A stretch of 64,000 nt of DNA, from contig JADJWA010000001.1 in assembly GCA_016716605.1 (NCBI GenBank), positions 248,001 to 312,000 on the forward strand, written 5' to 3'. This document shows positions 16,960 through 27,307 of the stretch, one piece after another. A model generated the notes under the pieces. It saw nothing but the letters and a program-made list of their open reading frames with translations, searched no databases and was not told the origin of the DNA. Every line of letters begins with the position of its first letter. Position 1 is the stretch's first letter. Origin of the DNA: Flavobacteriales bacterium. GTDB taxonomy: Bacteria > Bacteroidota > Bacteroidia > Flavobacteriales_F > PHOS-HE28. A program made the position numbers and the translations under genes.

Positions 16960-17253
16960 TTAGATGCTGCTGTAGAGGTCGATGGTCTCACCGGCTTTCA
17001 CGGTGACGATGGCCTTCTTCACGGCGGGAGTGCGGCCGCGCAGGATCAGGCTCTTGGTGTAGCGCGTGCGGCGCTTGCCGTGGCTGATCATGGTGCGCAC
17101 GCCGGTCACGGTGACGTTGTACTCCTTCTCCACGGCCTGCTTGATCTGCACCTTGTTGCTGGTGCGGTCAACCACGAAGCCATAGCGGTTCTCCTTCTCG
17201 CCCTGGGCCGTGAGCTTTTCCGTGACGATCGGTCGGATGATGATCTGGCTCAT
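16960..17253 (-). CDS. rplW: 50S ribosomal protein L23
   Basis: Docking site for trigger factor, SRP and SecY at the tunnel exit. 97 residues: IIRPIVTEKLTAQGEKENRY, FVVDRTSNKVQIKQAVEKEY and the Arg-rich KRRTRYTKSLILRG segment. 3-bp spacing from both rplD and rplB. Confidence 0.98.
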   Translation of the reverse strand: MSQIIIRPIVTEKLTAQGEKENRYGFVVDRTSNKVQIKQAVEKEYNVTVTGVRTMISHGKRRTRYTKSLILRGRTPAVKKAIVTVKAGETIDLYSSI

Positions 17254-17256
17254 GGC

Positions 17257-17889
17257 TTACTTGGTAAGGATTGCCTCCAACGGGGCGATCGCGTCCTTGG
17301 CGATGATCAGTCCGTTGGCGTTCATGATATCGTAGGTGCTGAGCTCGCTGGCCACCACCACACGTGCGCGCTGCAGGTTGCGGCTGCTGAGGAGCAGGTT
17401 CTCGTCCTTGGAGGGCACCACCAGCACGGCTTTGCGCGCGCCGAGTTCAAAGGCCTTGAGAAGGGCTGCGAATTCACTGGTTTTAGGGGCGCTCATCGCG
17501 GCACTGTCAAGCACTTTGATGGCGCCGTCCTTGGCCTTGTAGGTGAGGGCGCTGCGACGGGCCAGGTCCTTCACCTTCTTGTTCAGCTTGAAGTGGTAAT
17601 CGCGCGGCTTTGGGCCGAAAACACGGGCGCCACCTGGGAAGAGCGGGCTCTTGATGGAGCCTTTGCGGCTGCCGCCGGTGCCCTTCTGCCGATGCAGCTT
17701 CTTGCTGCTGCCGCTCACCTCGCTCTTCTCGAGCGTCTTGGCGGTGCCTTGGCGCTTGTTGGCCAGGTGCTGCTTCACGTCCAGCCAGATGGCGTGGTCG
17801 TTGGGCTGCTCGATGGCGAACACCGCATCGTTCAGCTTGGCCCTTTTGCCGGTGGACTTTCCGTCCTTGCTGTAGATCTCGATTTCCAT
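17257..17889 (-). CDS. rplD: 50S ribosomal protein L4
   Basis: Tunnel-wall 50S protein; in E. coli L4 represses its own S10 operon. 210 residues. The extended loop that enters the tunnel is visible around residues 65-100 (HRQKGTGGSRKGSIKSPLFP, GGARVFGPKPRDYHFKLNKK). C-terminal helices include LSTYDIMNANGLIIAKDAIA. One base separates it from rplC. Confidence 0.98.
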   Translation of the reverse strand: MEIEIYSKDGKSTGKRAKLNDAVFAIEQPNDHAIWLDVKQHLANKRQGTAKTLEKSEVSGSSKKLHRQKGTGGSRKGSIKSPLFPGGARVFGPKPRDYHFKLNKKVKDLARRSALTYKAKDGAIKVLDSAAMSAPKTSEFAALLKAFELGARKAVLVVPSKDENLLLSSRNLQRARVVVASELSTYDIMNANGLIIAKDAIAPLEAILTK

Positions 17890-17890
17890 C

Positions 17891-18508
17891 TTACTTCCAG
17901 ATGATCACGTAACTGCCCTTGGCACCGGGAACGGTGCCCTTGAGCAGCAACAGGTTCTTGGTCGCGTCCACCTTCACCACCTTGAGGTTCTCGGTGGTGA
18001 TCTTGTTGCCGCCGGTGCGGCCGGCCATGCGCATGCCCTTGAACACGCGGCTGGGGTACGAGCTCCCGCCGAGCGATCCCGGTGCGCGGCTGCGGTCGTG
18101 CTGGCCGTGGGTGGCCTCACCCACGCCGCTGAATCCGTGGCGCTTCACCACGCCTTGGAAGCCCTTGCCCTTGCTGTTGCCGGTAACGGTCACGAAGCTG
18201 CCTTCCTCGAAGAGGTCAACGCCCACGGTATCGCCCAGCTTCAGCTCGGTCTCGAACTCCTTGAACTCGTGCGCCTTCACCTTGGGGGTGGTGTTGGCCT
18301 TCTTGTAGTGGCCCATTTCCGCAGCGTTCGAGCTCTTGGCGCGACGCTCGCCGTAGGCCAGTTGCACGGCCTGGTAGCCGTCCTTCTCTTGGGTCTTCAC
18401 GTGGCTGACCACGTTGGGCGCAGCCTCGATCACGGTGCAAGCCACAAGGCTGCCGTCCGTATCGAACAGGCTTGTCATCCCGATTTTCTTTCCGATCAAT
18501 CCGCTCAT
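17891..18508 (-). CDS. rplC: 50S ribosomal protein L3
   Basis: One of the first proteins in 50S assembly, with an extension reaching the peptidyl-transferase centre. 205 residues: MSGLIGKKIGMTSLFDTDGS, VTGNSKGKGFQGVVKRHGFS, THGQHDRSRAPGSLGGSSYP, and FKGMRMAGRTGGNKITTENL. The Gln of the THGQHD stretch, the site of methylation in other bacteria, is conserved. Confidence 0.98.
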   Translation of the reverse strand: MSGLIGKKIGMTSLFDTDGSLVACTVIEAAPNVVSHVKTQEKDGYQAVQLAYGERRAKSSNAAEMGHYKKANTTPKVKAHEFKEFETELKLGDTVGVDLFEEGSFVTVTGNSKGKGFQGVVKRHGFSGVGEATHGQHDRSRAPGSLGGSSYPSRVFKGMRMAGRTGGNKITTENLKVVKVDATKNLLLLKGTVPGAKGSYVIIWK

Positions 18509-18554
18509 GGCTGCTGTTGTTGAGTCGAGAACTGCTATTGGCTATGGTTCCCGG

Positions 18555-18860
18555 TCAGACTTTGATCTCCACCTCCACGCCGCTGGGGAGCTCCAGCTTC
18601 ATCAGGGCATCAATGGTCTTGCTCGACGAGCTGTAGATGTCCATCATGCGCTTATAGCTGCACAGTTGGAATTGCTCACGGGCCTTCTTGTTCACGTGCG
18701 GGCTGCGCAGCACGGTGAAGGAGCGCTTGTGGGTGGGCAGGGGAATGGGGCCGCTCACCACGGCGCCGGTGGTCTTCACCGTCTTCACGATCTTCTCCGC
18801 GCTCTTATCGACCAGGTTGTGGTCGTAGGATTTGAGCTTGATCCGGATCTTCTGGGTCAT
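18555..18860 (-). CDS. rpsJ: 30S ribosomal protein S10
   Basis: 30S head protein that also acts in antitermination complexes as NusE. 101 residues from ATG 18858-18860 (MTQKIRIKLKSYDHNLVDKS); an earlier in-frame start would only add residues overlapping the fusA end. Signature SGPIPLPTHKRSFTVLRSPH. First gene of the S10 segment; it follows fusA by 13 bp with no tuf gene between them. Confidence 0.98.
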   Translation of the reverse strand: MTQKIRIKLKSYDHNLVDKSAEKIVKTVKTTGAVVSGPIPLPTHKRSFTVLRSPHVNKKAREQFQLCSYKRMMDIYSSSSKTIDALMKLELPSGVEVEIKV

Positions 18861-18873
18861 CTGGCTTGCCGTG

Positions 18874-20982
<2,109 letters not shown>

Positions 20983-21006
20983 TGCTCGCTTGCTCTACCT
21001 GCGTTA

Positions 21007-21471
21007 TCAGAACCGGAAATGGCTGAAGGCCTTGTTGGCCTCGGCCATCTTGTGGACTTCCTCCTTCTTCTTGTAGGCTGCGCCTTCCTCCTTGCTGGCT
21101 GCGAGGATCTCATTGGCCAGCTTCTGGGCCATGCTGCGCTCGTTGCGGCTGCGCGCGTAACCGATCAGCCATTTCATGGCCAGGCTCTTCTTGCGCTCCT
21201 CGCGAACCTGCTGCGGGATCTGGAAGTTGGCACCGCCCACGCGACGGGTTCGAACCTCCACTTGCGGCGTCACGTTGGTGAGCGCCTTGCGGAACACCTC
21301 GAGGCCGTCCTCACCGCTCTTCTCGGCAACGATGTCGATCGCGCCATAGAAGATGTCGAACGACTTGCTCTTCTTGCCGTCGTACATCAGGTTGTTCACG
21401 AACTTGGTCACCTGCTCATCGCCGAACTTGGGGTCGGGGAGCGTGGTGTGCTTGACTGCTTTCTTGCGCAT
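21007..21471 (-). CDS. rpsG: 30S ribosomal protein S7
   Basis: Nucleates folding of the 16S 3' major domain and contacts the E-site tRNA. 154 residues: PDPKFGDEQVTKFVNNLMYD, the signature EVRTRRVGGANFQIPQQVRE, and the end NKAFSHFRF. Between rpsL and fusA. Confidence 0.98.
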   Translation of the reverse strand: MRKKAVKHTTLPDPKFGDEQVTKFVNNLMYDGKKSKSFDIFYGAIDIVAEKSGEDGLEVFRKALTNVTPQVEVRTRRVGGANFQIPQQVREERKKSLAMKWLIGYARSRNERSMAQKLANEILAASKEEGAAYKKKEEVHKMAEANKAFSHFRF

Positions 21472-21496
21472 GTTCCTGTTCCTTTTCCGTTAGCGC

Positions 21497-21895
21497 TTAC
21501 TTCTTCTTGGCGGGAGCGGCACCGGCCTTGGGCTTCTTGGTTCCGTACTTGCTGCGGCGCTGGTTGCGTCCCTCAACACCGCTGGTGTCGAGCACGCCAC
21601 GCACGATGTGGTACTTCACGCCGGGCAGGTCCTTCACCCTGCCGCCGCGCACCAGCACGATGCTGTGCTCTTGCAGGTTGTGGCCCTCGCCGCCGATGTA
21701 GGCAATCACCTCATACCCGTTCACCAAGCGAACCTTGGCCACCTTGCGGAGGGCCGAGTTCGGCTTCTTCGGGGTGGTGGTGTACACCTTGGTGCACACG
21801 CCACGGCGCTGCGGGCACGACTTCAGAGCAATGGACTTGCTCTTGTAAACCGGGTTCTCGCGGCCTTTGCGGATGAGCTGCTGAATGGTTGGCAT
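21497..21895 (-). CDS. rpsL: 30S ribosomal protein S12
   Basis: Decoding-centre protein. 132 residues: MPTIQQLIRKGRENPVYKSK, the loop TTPKKPNSALRKVAKVRLVN whose Lys residues are the sites of streptomycin-resistance changes in other bacteria (here wild type), the second loop GGRVKDLPGVKYHIVRG, and a short Ala/Lys tail. It is the first gene of the long operon. A TACTTTCG box at 21954-21961 would give a leader of about 50 bases. Confidence 0.98.
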   Translation of the reverse strand: MPTIQQLIRKGRENPVYKSKSIALKSCPQRRGVCTKVYTTTPKKPNSALRKVAKVRLVNGYEVIAYIGGEGHNLQEHSIVLVRGGRVKDLPGVKYHIVRGVLDTSGVEGRNQRRSKYGTKKPKAGAAPAKKK

Positions 21896-21953
21896 GAGGG
21901 CTTTCGGCTTGACTTTCAGGCGTTTCCGGGTTTTTCTGGCGGAAAACGGGCTG

Positions 21954-21961
21954 CGAAAGTA
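21954..21961 (-). promoter_or_regulatory. -7-like box TACTTTCG upstream of rpsL
   Basis: Fits TAnnTT(T/C)G and lies 58 bases before the rpsL ATG, giving the ribosomal operon a short leader. A -33 TTG is not clear. Confidence 0.4.
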
Positions 21962-22174
21962 TCCGAAATCACTTTCCCACGAGTTGGTGTTGAATGAATT
22001 TTCTATGCGGCAGGCAAATTCCTGTTTGGATCCGATTGGAAATAACCCTCCACAATATCAGTATAACATATTGATTGTCTGTAATTTGAGTCCACCCTTT
22101 CAGCCTGATGTTGGACTGCCTATGGACAGGGTAAAAGACGCGAGCGCGAAAGCACGTTTCTGGTTATCCACTTC

Positions 22175-22182
22175 TACCTTTG
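22175..22182 (+). promoter_or_regulatory. -7 box TACCTTTG upstream of the Fic gene
   Basis: Exact match to the Bacteroidota TAnnTTTG -7 element, 19 bases before the ATG at 22202. Confidence 0.5.
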
Positions 22183-22201
22183 TTCGCATCATTTGATTTG
22201 A

Positions 22202-23209
22202 ATGGACGTAGCCAGCATCACCTACTATTCCATCAGTCCGCGCATCTTGGGCTTATTGGGACGGATCCATGAGCAGCTCGGACAGGTGGAAGCACGGCAC
22301 ATGGAACTCCCTCCGTCCAACTTGGGCAAGGCATACCGCGCCAGCATCGTTCACGCTACACTGGCCATCGAAGGCGGGCAACTCGCCACCCTTCCCGTTG
22401 CTGCCCTCGCGGATGACCATACGGCCAGCACCCAAGGACCTGCCGCGTTGGAAGCCTTGAACACCCACCGGACCCATGACCTGCTTGCCTCACTCGACCC
22501 CTTCGCTGATCATGACCTGCGCCATGCCCACGGAGTGCTCATGCACGGCTTGGCCGTTGATGCCGGCCATTACCGCAGCGGCAGCATGGAGGTCTTCTAT
22601 GGCGACCCCCAGCCGTTGCGAACGGCTTCGGCCAAAGGCCTGCCCGTGGCTGTGCAGGAATTGCTGCGCTATGCGGAGGAAGATGATTTCCCTGCGCTGA
22701 TCACTGGTTGCGTGCTGCACTTCGGCTTGATCTACCTGCGGCCCTTCAGCGCCGGCAACGGAAGGCTCGCCCGTCTTTGGCAGCGGGCCTTGCTCATGCG
22801 CCATTGGCCCGTGTTCGCCTACCTGCCCATCGAGGCCTTCATCCACAGGCGCGAACCGGCCTATCACGCGGCCCTCGAATATGCTGATCGCCGCGGTGAC
22901 TGCGGAGGCTTCATCGTTTATCTGCTCGAGCGCATTGAGGAAGCCCTGGCGGAACTGCTCGCCGCACGCGACCCAGTGAGCACCAGCAACGACCGCATCG
23001 CTTCCTTCCTCCTCCACCGTCAACGCGGCAGCAACAAGGACCAGCCCTTCCGCCGCAGAGACTACATGGCCTTCCACCCCTGGCTGAGCACTGCCACGGC
23101 GACAAGGGACCTGAAGGAAGCGACCATCGACGGCAACCTGATCATCACGGGTCGAGGCAATGCGGCTTGCTATCGCCTGGGTACCAAGCCGGCCTTCGAC
23201 AAGCGCTGA
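22202..23209 (+). CDS. Fic-fold protein with altered active-site motif
   Basis: 335 residues. Fic proteins usually transfer AMP from ATP to a target hydroxyl using the motif HxFx(D/E)GNGRxxR. Here the motif at 180-191 reads RPFSAGNGRLAR: the catalytic His is Arg180 and the Mg-binding acidic residue is Ala184, while the GNGRxxR anion loop is intact. The N-terminal inhibitory signature (S/T)xxxE(G/N) is present as TLAIEG (53-58), placing it with class II Fic proteins, and GHYRSGSMEVFYGD (about 122-135) fits the conserved flap region. So it keeps fold and nucleotide-loop features but probably not canonical AMPylation; another activity or a pseudo-enzyme role is possible. It is a single gene between rpsL and the helicase. 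Confidence 0.85.
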   Translation: MDVASITYYSISPRILGLLGRIHEQLGQVEARHMELPPSNLGKAYRASIVHATLAIEGGQLATLPVAALADDHTASTQGPAALEALNTHRTHDLLASLDPFADHDLRHAHGVLMHGLAVDAGHYRSGSMEVFYGDPQPLRTASAKGLPVAVQELLRYAEEDDFPALITGCVLHFGLIYLRPFSAGNGRLARLWQRALLMRHWPVFAYLPIEAFIHRREPAYHAALEYADRRGDCGGFIVYLLERIEEALAELLAARDPVSTSNDRIASFLLHRQRGSNKDQPFRRRDYMAFHPWLSTATATRDLKEATIDGNLIITGRGNAACYRLGTKPAFDKR

Positions 23210-23228
23210 GCTCCGGTCGGCATCGGTC

Positions 23229-23236
23229 TACCTTCG
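23229..23236 (+). promoter_or_regulatory. -7-like box TACCTTCG just before the helicase start
   Basis: Fits TAnnTT(T/C)G and ends 7 bases before the ATG at 23244, so a transcript from it would be leaderless or nearly so. Confidence 0.4.
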
Positions 23237-23243
23237 GCGCCTC

Positions 23244-25658
23244 ATGAATTATCTCGACGGCTTGAACCCCGCGCAGCGCGCCGCCGTGGAGGCCACGGAC
23301 GGACCCATGATGGTGATCGCCGGCGCGGGCAGCGGCAAGACGCGCGTGCTCACCGTGCGCATCGCCCACCTGATGGCCGCCAAGGGCGTGGACCCCTTCC
23401 GCATCCTCGCGCTCACCTTCACCAACAAGGCCGCGCGGGAGATGAAGGAGCGGATCGCCAAGATCCTCGGGCCACAGAGCGGCGAGGCGCGAAACCTGTG
23501 GATGGGCACCTTCCACAGCGTGTTCGCGCGCATCCTGCGCATCGAGGCCGACAAGCTCGGCTACCCGAAGGACTTCACGATCTACGATACCGACGACAGC
23601 CGCAGCGTCATCAAGGCCATCCTCAAGGAGTGGCAGCTCGACGACAAGCTGTACAAGCCGAACCAGGTGCACGCGCGCATCAGCATCGCGAAGAACAACC
23701 TCATCGGCCCCCTCGAGTACCTCGCGAACGGCGAGCTGATGGCCGGTGATGCAGCTGTTGGCCGCGAGAAGCTGGGCGAGATCTACAAGGCCTATGCGGA
23801 GAAATGCTTCCGCTCCGGCGCCATGGACTTCGACGACCTGCTCTACAACACGGCCCTGCTCTTCCGCGACCACCCGGATGCCATGGTGAAGTACCAGAGC
23901 CGCTTCCAATACTTGCTCGTGGACGAGTACCAGGATACGAACGCGGTGCAGTACAGCATCGTGAAGACGCTGGCTGCGCGCCATGAGAACATCACCGTCG
24001 TGGGCGACGACAGCCAGAGCATCTACGCCTTCCGCGGAGCGAACATCCAGAACATCCTCAACTTCCGCAGCGACTACGCCGACCACAAGCTCTTCAAGCT
24101 CGAGCAGAACTACCGCAGCACCAAGACCATCGTGGGAGCGGCGAATTCGCTCATCGAGAAGAACAAGGACCAGATCCACAAGACCATCTGGACCGACAAC
24201 GGCGAGGGCGACAAGATCAAGGTGCATCGCTCGCTGAGCGACAACGAGGAAGGCGCCTTCGTGGCCCACAGCATCTTCGAGACCAAGATGCAGAACCAGG
24301 TGCCGAACAAGGGCTTCGCGATCCTGTACCGCACCAACGCGCAGAGCCGCAGCATGGAAGAGGCGCTGCGCAAGCTCAACCTCCCCTACCGCATCTACGG
24401 CGGCCTCAGCTTCTACCAGCGCAAGGAGATCAAGGACCTCATCAGCTACTTCCGCCTCGTATGCAATCCACGCGATGAAGAGGCCCTGAAACGCGTGATC
24501 AACTATCCCACGCGCGGCATTGGGCAGACCACGATCGACAAGCTCGTGGTGGCCGCTACCGCGAAGCAGATGCCCATCTGGGATTTGATCCTGCAGCATC
24601 TGCAAGAACTCGATGTGCACGGTGGCACGCGCAAGGCCATCGCTGATTTCGTGCTCATGATCCAAGCTTTTCAAGCGCAGCTGCCCACGCACAGCGCGGC
24701 CGTGCTGGGTGAGGAAATCGCACGACGGACCGGCATCCTGAAGGACCTCTTCGCGGACAAGACGCCCGAGGGCGTGAGCCGCTACGAGAACATCATGGAG
24801 CTGATCGCGGGCATGAAGGAGTTCAGCGATGCGCAGGCCGAAGGCACCGATGTACCGCGCACGCTCAGCGACTTCCTGATCGATGTGGCCCTGCTCACCG
24901 ATGCCGACAAGGACGACCCCAACGACAACGACCGCGTGAGCCTGATGACCATCCACAGCGCGAAGGGACTTGAGTTCCCGTACGTGCATGTGGTGGGGCT
25001 TGAAGAGGACCTCTTCCCCAACACCCTTTCGATGCAAAGCCGCGCCGACCTCGAGGAGGAGCGCCGCCTCTTTTATGTGGCCATCACGCGCGCCGAGAAG
25101 CGCTGCACGCTCAGCTACGCGATGAGCCGGTACAAGTGGGGCAATCTCACGGCCAGCGAGCCCAGCCGCTTCATCGACGAGATCGACCCGAAGTACCTGG
25201 AGATGCCGAGGCAGGCGGAACGTCCATCACTCTTCCCCGGCTTCGATAAAGGCACGCCGCCTTGGGCGCGGAAGACGGCATCAAGCGACCGAGGCAGTGA
25301 CGAGCAAGCATCACGACCCATCTATGGACGCGAGCGCAGCGCACCCGGGATCGCGAAGGCAGCACCCTACTCCAAGCCGGCACCGGCAACACGCACACCC
25401 GCGTCCACCGAGCCGGAGCGCAAGAACCTTAAGCGCATCAGCGCAAGTGGGACTCCCTTGCAAGCCACGCGCACCTTGGGTGGGCTTGTCCCTGACCTGC
25501 AGGAAGGCCAGACCGTGGAGCACGAGCGCTTCGGCAAGGGCAAGGTGCTGAAGGTGGAAGGCAATGCACCGGAACTGAAAGCGACGGTCTTCTTCCCTAG
25601 TGCAGGGCAGAAGCAATTGCTGCTACGGTTCGCGAAGCTGACGGTGTTGGAGGAGTGA
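23244..25658 (+). CDS. ATP-dependent DNA helicase, UvrD/PcrA family
   Basis: Superfamily 1A 3'-5' helicase for DNA repair and clearing of the replication fork. 804 residues from ATG 23244 (MNYLDGLNPAQRAAVEATDG); in-frame codons upstream lack homology. Motifs: Walker A AGAGSGKTR (26-34), Ia LTFTNKAAREMKERI, II LLVDEYQDTNAVQY, III GDDSQSIYAFRGA, IV LEQNYRST, V VSLMTIHSAKGLEFP and VI VAITRAEKR. The C-terminus after a Pro/Ala-rich linker (about 650-735) has the Tudor-like GQTVEHERFGKGKVLKVEGN that binds RNA polymerase in PcrA. Assigning PcrA rather than UvrD is not possible by eye. Confidence 0.95.
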   Translation: MNYLDGLNPAQRAAVEATDGPMMVIAGAGSGKTRVLTVRIAHLMAAKGVDPFRILALTFTNKAAREMKERIAKILGPQSGEARNLWMGTFHSVFARILRIEADKLGYPKDFTIYDTDDSRSVIKAILKEWQLDDKLYKPNQVHARISIAKNNLIGPLEYLANGELMAGDAAVGREKLGEIYKAYAEKCFRSGAMDFDDLLYNTALLFRDHPDAMVKYQSRFQYLLVDEYQDTNAVQYSIVKTLAARHENITVVGDDSQSIYAFRGANIQNILNFRSDYADHKLFKLEQNYRSTKTIVGAANSLIEKNKDQIHKTIWTDNGEGDKIKVHRSLSDNEEGAFVAHSIFETKMQNQVPNKGFAILYRTNAQSRSMEEALRKLNLPYRIYGGLSFYQRKEIKDLISYFRLVCNPRDEEALKRVINYPTRGIGQTTIDKLVVAATAKQMPIWDLILQHLQELDVHGGTRKAIADFVLMIQAFQAQLPTHSAAVLGEEIARRTGILKDLFADKTPEGVSRYENIMELIAGMKEFSDAQAEGTDVPRTLSDFLIDVALLTDADKDDPNDNDRVSLMTIHSAKGLEFPYVHVVGLEEDLFPNTLSMQSRADLEEERRLFYVAITRAEKRCTLSYAMSRYKWGNLTASEPSRFIDEIDPKYLEMPRQAERPSLFPGFDKGTPPWARKTASSDRGSDEQASRPIYGRERSAPGIAKAAPYSKPAPATRTPASTEPERKNLKRISASGTPLQATRTLGGLVPDLQEGQTVEHERFGKGKVLKVEGNAPELKATVFFPSAGQKQLLLRFAKLTVLEE

Positions 25659-25675
25659 TGTTGTAGGAGTTGAAA

Positions 25676-26587
25676 ATGCGCCACTCAACGATTCCCTTGA
25701 TAGCTGCCTGTTTGCTTCCATGCATCGCATGGTGCCAAACCCTCGTTGCCGATGGCAATCAGGCAATAGCGGATCCCTATCAACATGTGTTCGCCGAAAT
25801 GGTCGGCATGATGGACCAGGAACAGCGCCTGCACATCGAAGGCAACGGGTACTCCATGGCGATCAAGAGCCATGATTGGCCGCCGGGCCACAAGGCCTAT
25901 GAGAAAACCTTGAAGCGCCTATTGCCAAAGGCGGTGGTCGCCTCAAAGGATGATGCCCGATGGGCGCTGCCGAACACTACTTATGCTACCAGCGATACTG
26001 TGAGCGGGCTGCATCAGCGCTTCTACTTCCTCCCCAATGGCCCATCGAAGTACTGGGTAATCGGCTTCGCTGCTCCCATTGCCGGAGATCCCGTTTTCGA
26101 GCATGCCGTGGTTGAGCGTCTGCTCGCAATGGGTATATCCTTCGTTCCAACCGTGGTCCAGCCCGCCAATGAGATCGCTTTCTGCGGCAGGGTCATCAAG
26201 CTTGGAACAGCCTGCCACTGGATGGCGCCCCACAATTGCCAATGCTCCGGGTTGGGCCAGGTGAATTGGGGGGTGACCACCGATCATGATCGCGCAAGGG
26301 CAAGGCTTGATGCTCAACTGAACGCCACCATCATCGAACGCGAGGTCGTTTCGCGGGATACGGTCCCGGTGACCTTCGAGGGCGTTGAAGCCGGCGCGGT
26401 CCGGATCGCATACAAGGTGCCGGGCATCGTCCGTGCCGTTGGACAGACCGGGCGCACGATCATTGCCTATTACCTAACGGCCGAGGTGCGCGGACGGCAT
26501 GTGCATTGTGTGCTGAGCCACTTCGATGATGAGGCGCCGGAGGGATCGCTTCCCAGGCTGCTCAACGAGGTGATGAGCTTGCGCTGA
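25676..26587 (+). CDS. Hypothetical secreted protein
   Basis: 303 residues. Signal peptide MRHSTIPLIAACLLPCIAWC, perhaps a lipobox-like Cys at the end but without the usual LxxC spacing. No domain recognised. Visible features are a Cys-rich stretch around 165-190 (FCGRVIKLGTACHW, HNCQCSGLG) and a beta-rich C-terminal third. The ATG at 25676 has an unusual (for this genome) AGGAG 7 bases upstream, which favours it over an in-frame TTG at 25670. It lies 17 bp after the helicase and could be co-transcribed. Function unknown; extracytoplasmic location likely. Confidence 0.7.
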   Translation: MRHSTIPLIAACLLPCIAWCQTLVADGNQAIADPYQHVFAEMVGMMDQEQRLHIEGNGYSMAIKSHDWPPGHKAYEKTLKRLLPKAVVASKDDARWALPNTTYATSDTVSGLHQRFYFLPNGPSKYWVIGFAAPIAGDPVFEHAVVERLLAMGISFVPTVVQPANEIAFCGRVIKLGTACHWMAPHNCQCSGLGQVNWGVTTDHDRARARLDAQLNATIIEREVVSRDTVPVTFEGVEAGAVRIAYKVPGIVRAVGQTGRTIIAYYLTAEVRGRHVHCVLSHFDDEAPEGSLPRLLNEVMSLR

Positions 26588-26621
26588 GCGCCAACTCCCT
26601 GGCACGATGTTCCGTTCAACC

Positions 26622-26642
26622 GATCGGCTTGCAAGCCCGATC
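26622..26642. repeat. Inverted repeat between two secreted-protein genes
   Basis: GATC-GGCTTGCAAGCC-C-GATC: a perfect 12-bp palindrome flanked by GATC on both sides with one extra C. It lies 34 bp after one stop and 11 bp before the next start. It may be an operator or a weak terminator; it is followed by AACTTTAT. Confidence 0.3.
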
Positions 26643-26653
26643 AACTTTATCAC

Positions 26654-27220
26654 GTGCCAACCAATCGGTTTCTACTTGCATTGCTTTCCTTGCTGCTGAG
26701 CTCCTTATGCGCTCAGCCAGATCGGCCATATGCGAACCGCGAATTCGGCTTCACCCTGAACCCGAATGCTCAGGGTCAATTTTACACGCTCTTCATCTAT
26801 TCGGTGCTCAACGGAGCGGTGGTGGAAAGCCGCCCTATCCGGACCGAGGCCTTCATCCTGCAAATGGCCGGCCTCGAAGAGAGCCCAGCGAACATTGAGG
26901 GCATCGACCTATTCGAGGAGTACGGCATTCAGAATTGCGGCCCGCGGCTGGAGCACGGCACGGTCCGGAGCGGATTGGAATGCCTTCCGATCCGGAACCT
27001 CTGGAAGCTCCGTTTCCGAGACGCGCCAGTTGCTGGCCAGGGCCTGGGTTGGAGCGCCGAGGAGTCGGCGCCATCTCCCCGACAGCAGATCATGCTGCAG
27101 GCATACCGCGAACCAATGCATCCGCACTGGCAGGGGCCTTACTTCGGCAAGGACGCGCTGCGCCTGCTCCGCGACATGCAGGACCCCGCGTGGGTAAGGC
27201 TCTATCGCGACGGCGGCTAG
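26654..27220 (+). CDS. Hypothetical secreted protein
   Basis: 188 residues starting at GTG 26654. Signal peptide MPTNRFLLALLSLLLSSLCA. The mature part starts with YANREFGFTLNPNAQGQFYT, continues with FILQMAGLEESPANIEGIDL, and has a Cys pair (NCGPRLEHGTVRSGLEC) likely to form a disulfide. Family not recognised. No ATG is available before the signal peptide, which decides the GTG. It follows the secreted gene at 25676-26587 on the same strand after a 66-bp gap. Confidence 0.6.
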   Translation: MPTNRFLLALLSLLLSSLCAQPDRPYANREFGFTLNPNAQGQFYTLFIYSVLNGAVVESRPIRTEAFILQMAGLEESPANIEGIDLFEEYGIQNCGPRLEHGTVRSGLECLPIRNLWKLRFRDAPVAGQGLGWSAEESAPSPRQQIMLQAYREPMHPHWQGPYFGKDALRLLRDMQDPAWVRLYRDGG

Positions 27221-27234
27221 TGCCGTGCCTTCCC

Positions 27235-27242
27235 TACTTTCG
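27235..27242 (+). promoter_or_regulatory. -7-like box TACTTTCG upstream of the DUF4290 gene
   Basis: Same 8-mer as in front of rpsL and the TlpA-like gene. It lies 65 bases before the ATG at 27308. Confidence 0.35.
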
Positions 27243-27307
27243 TCCGCGCGCTGCCGCCGCAGCGCCGCCGCCTCCAAGATGCTGAGGCGTCCCCGACCCG
27301 ATCCCGC

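Larger units (their letters stand above)
21896..22201. other. Divergent intergenic region with an AT-rich patch
   Basis: 306 bp between rpsL (minus) and the Fic gene (plus), with no gene. It holds a promoter-like box for each side (21954-21961 minus, 22175-22182 plus). The stretch from about 21995 to 22090 is clearly richer in A and T than its surroundings and contains TATAACATATTG. I see no convincing operator palindrome. Confidence 0.6.

Noticed and set aside
16111..17904. A 597-codon open frame opposite rplB, rplW and rplD
   Set aside because: Antisense shadow of three ribosomal protein genes.
23145..25037. A 630-codon open frame on the minus strand opposite the helicase
   Set aside because: Antisense shadow of a gene with all helicase motifs.
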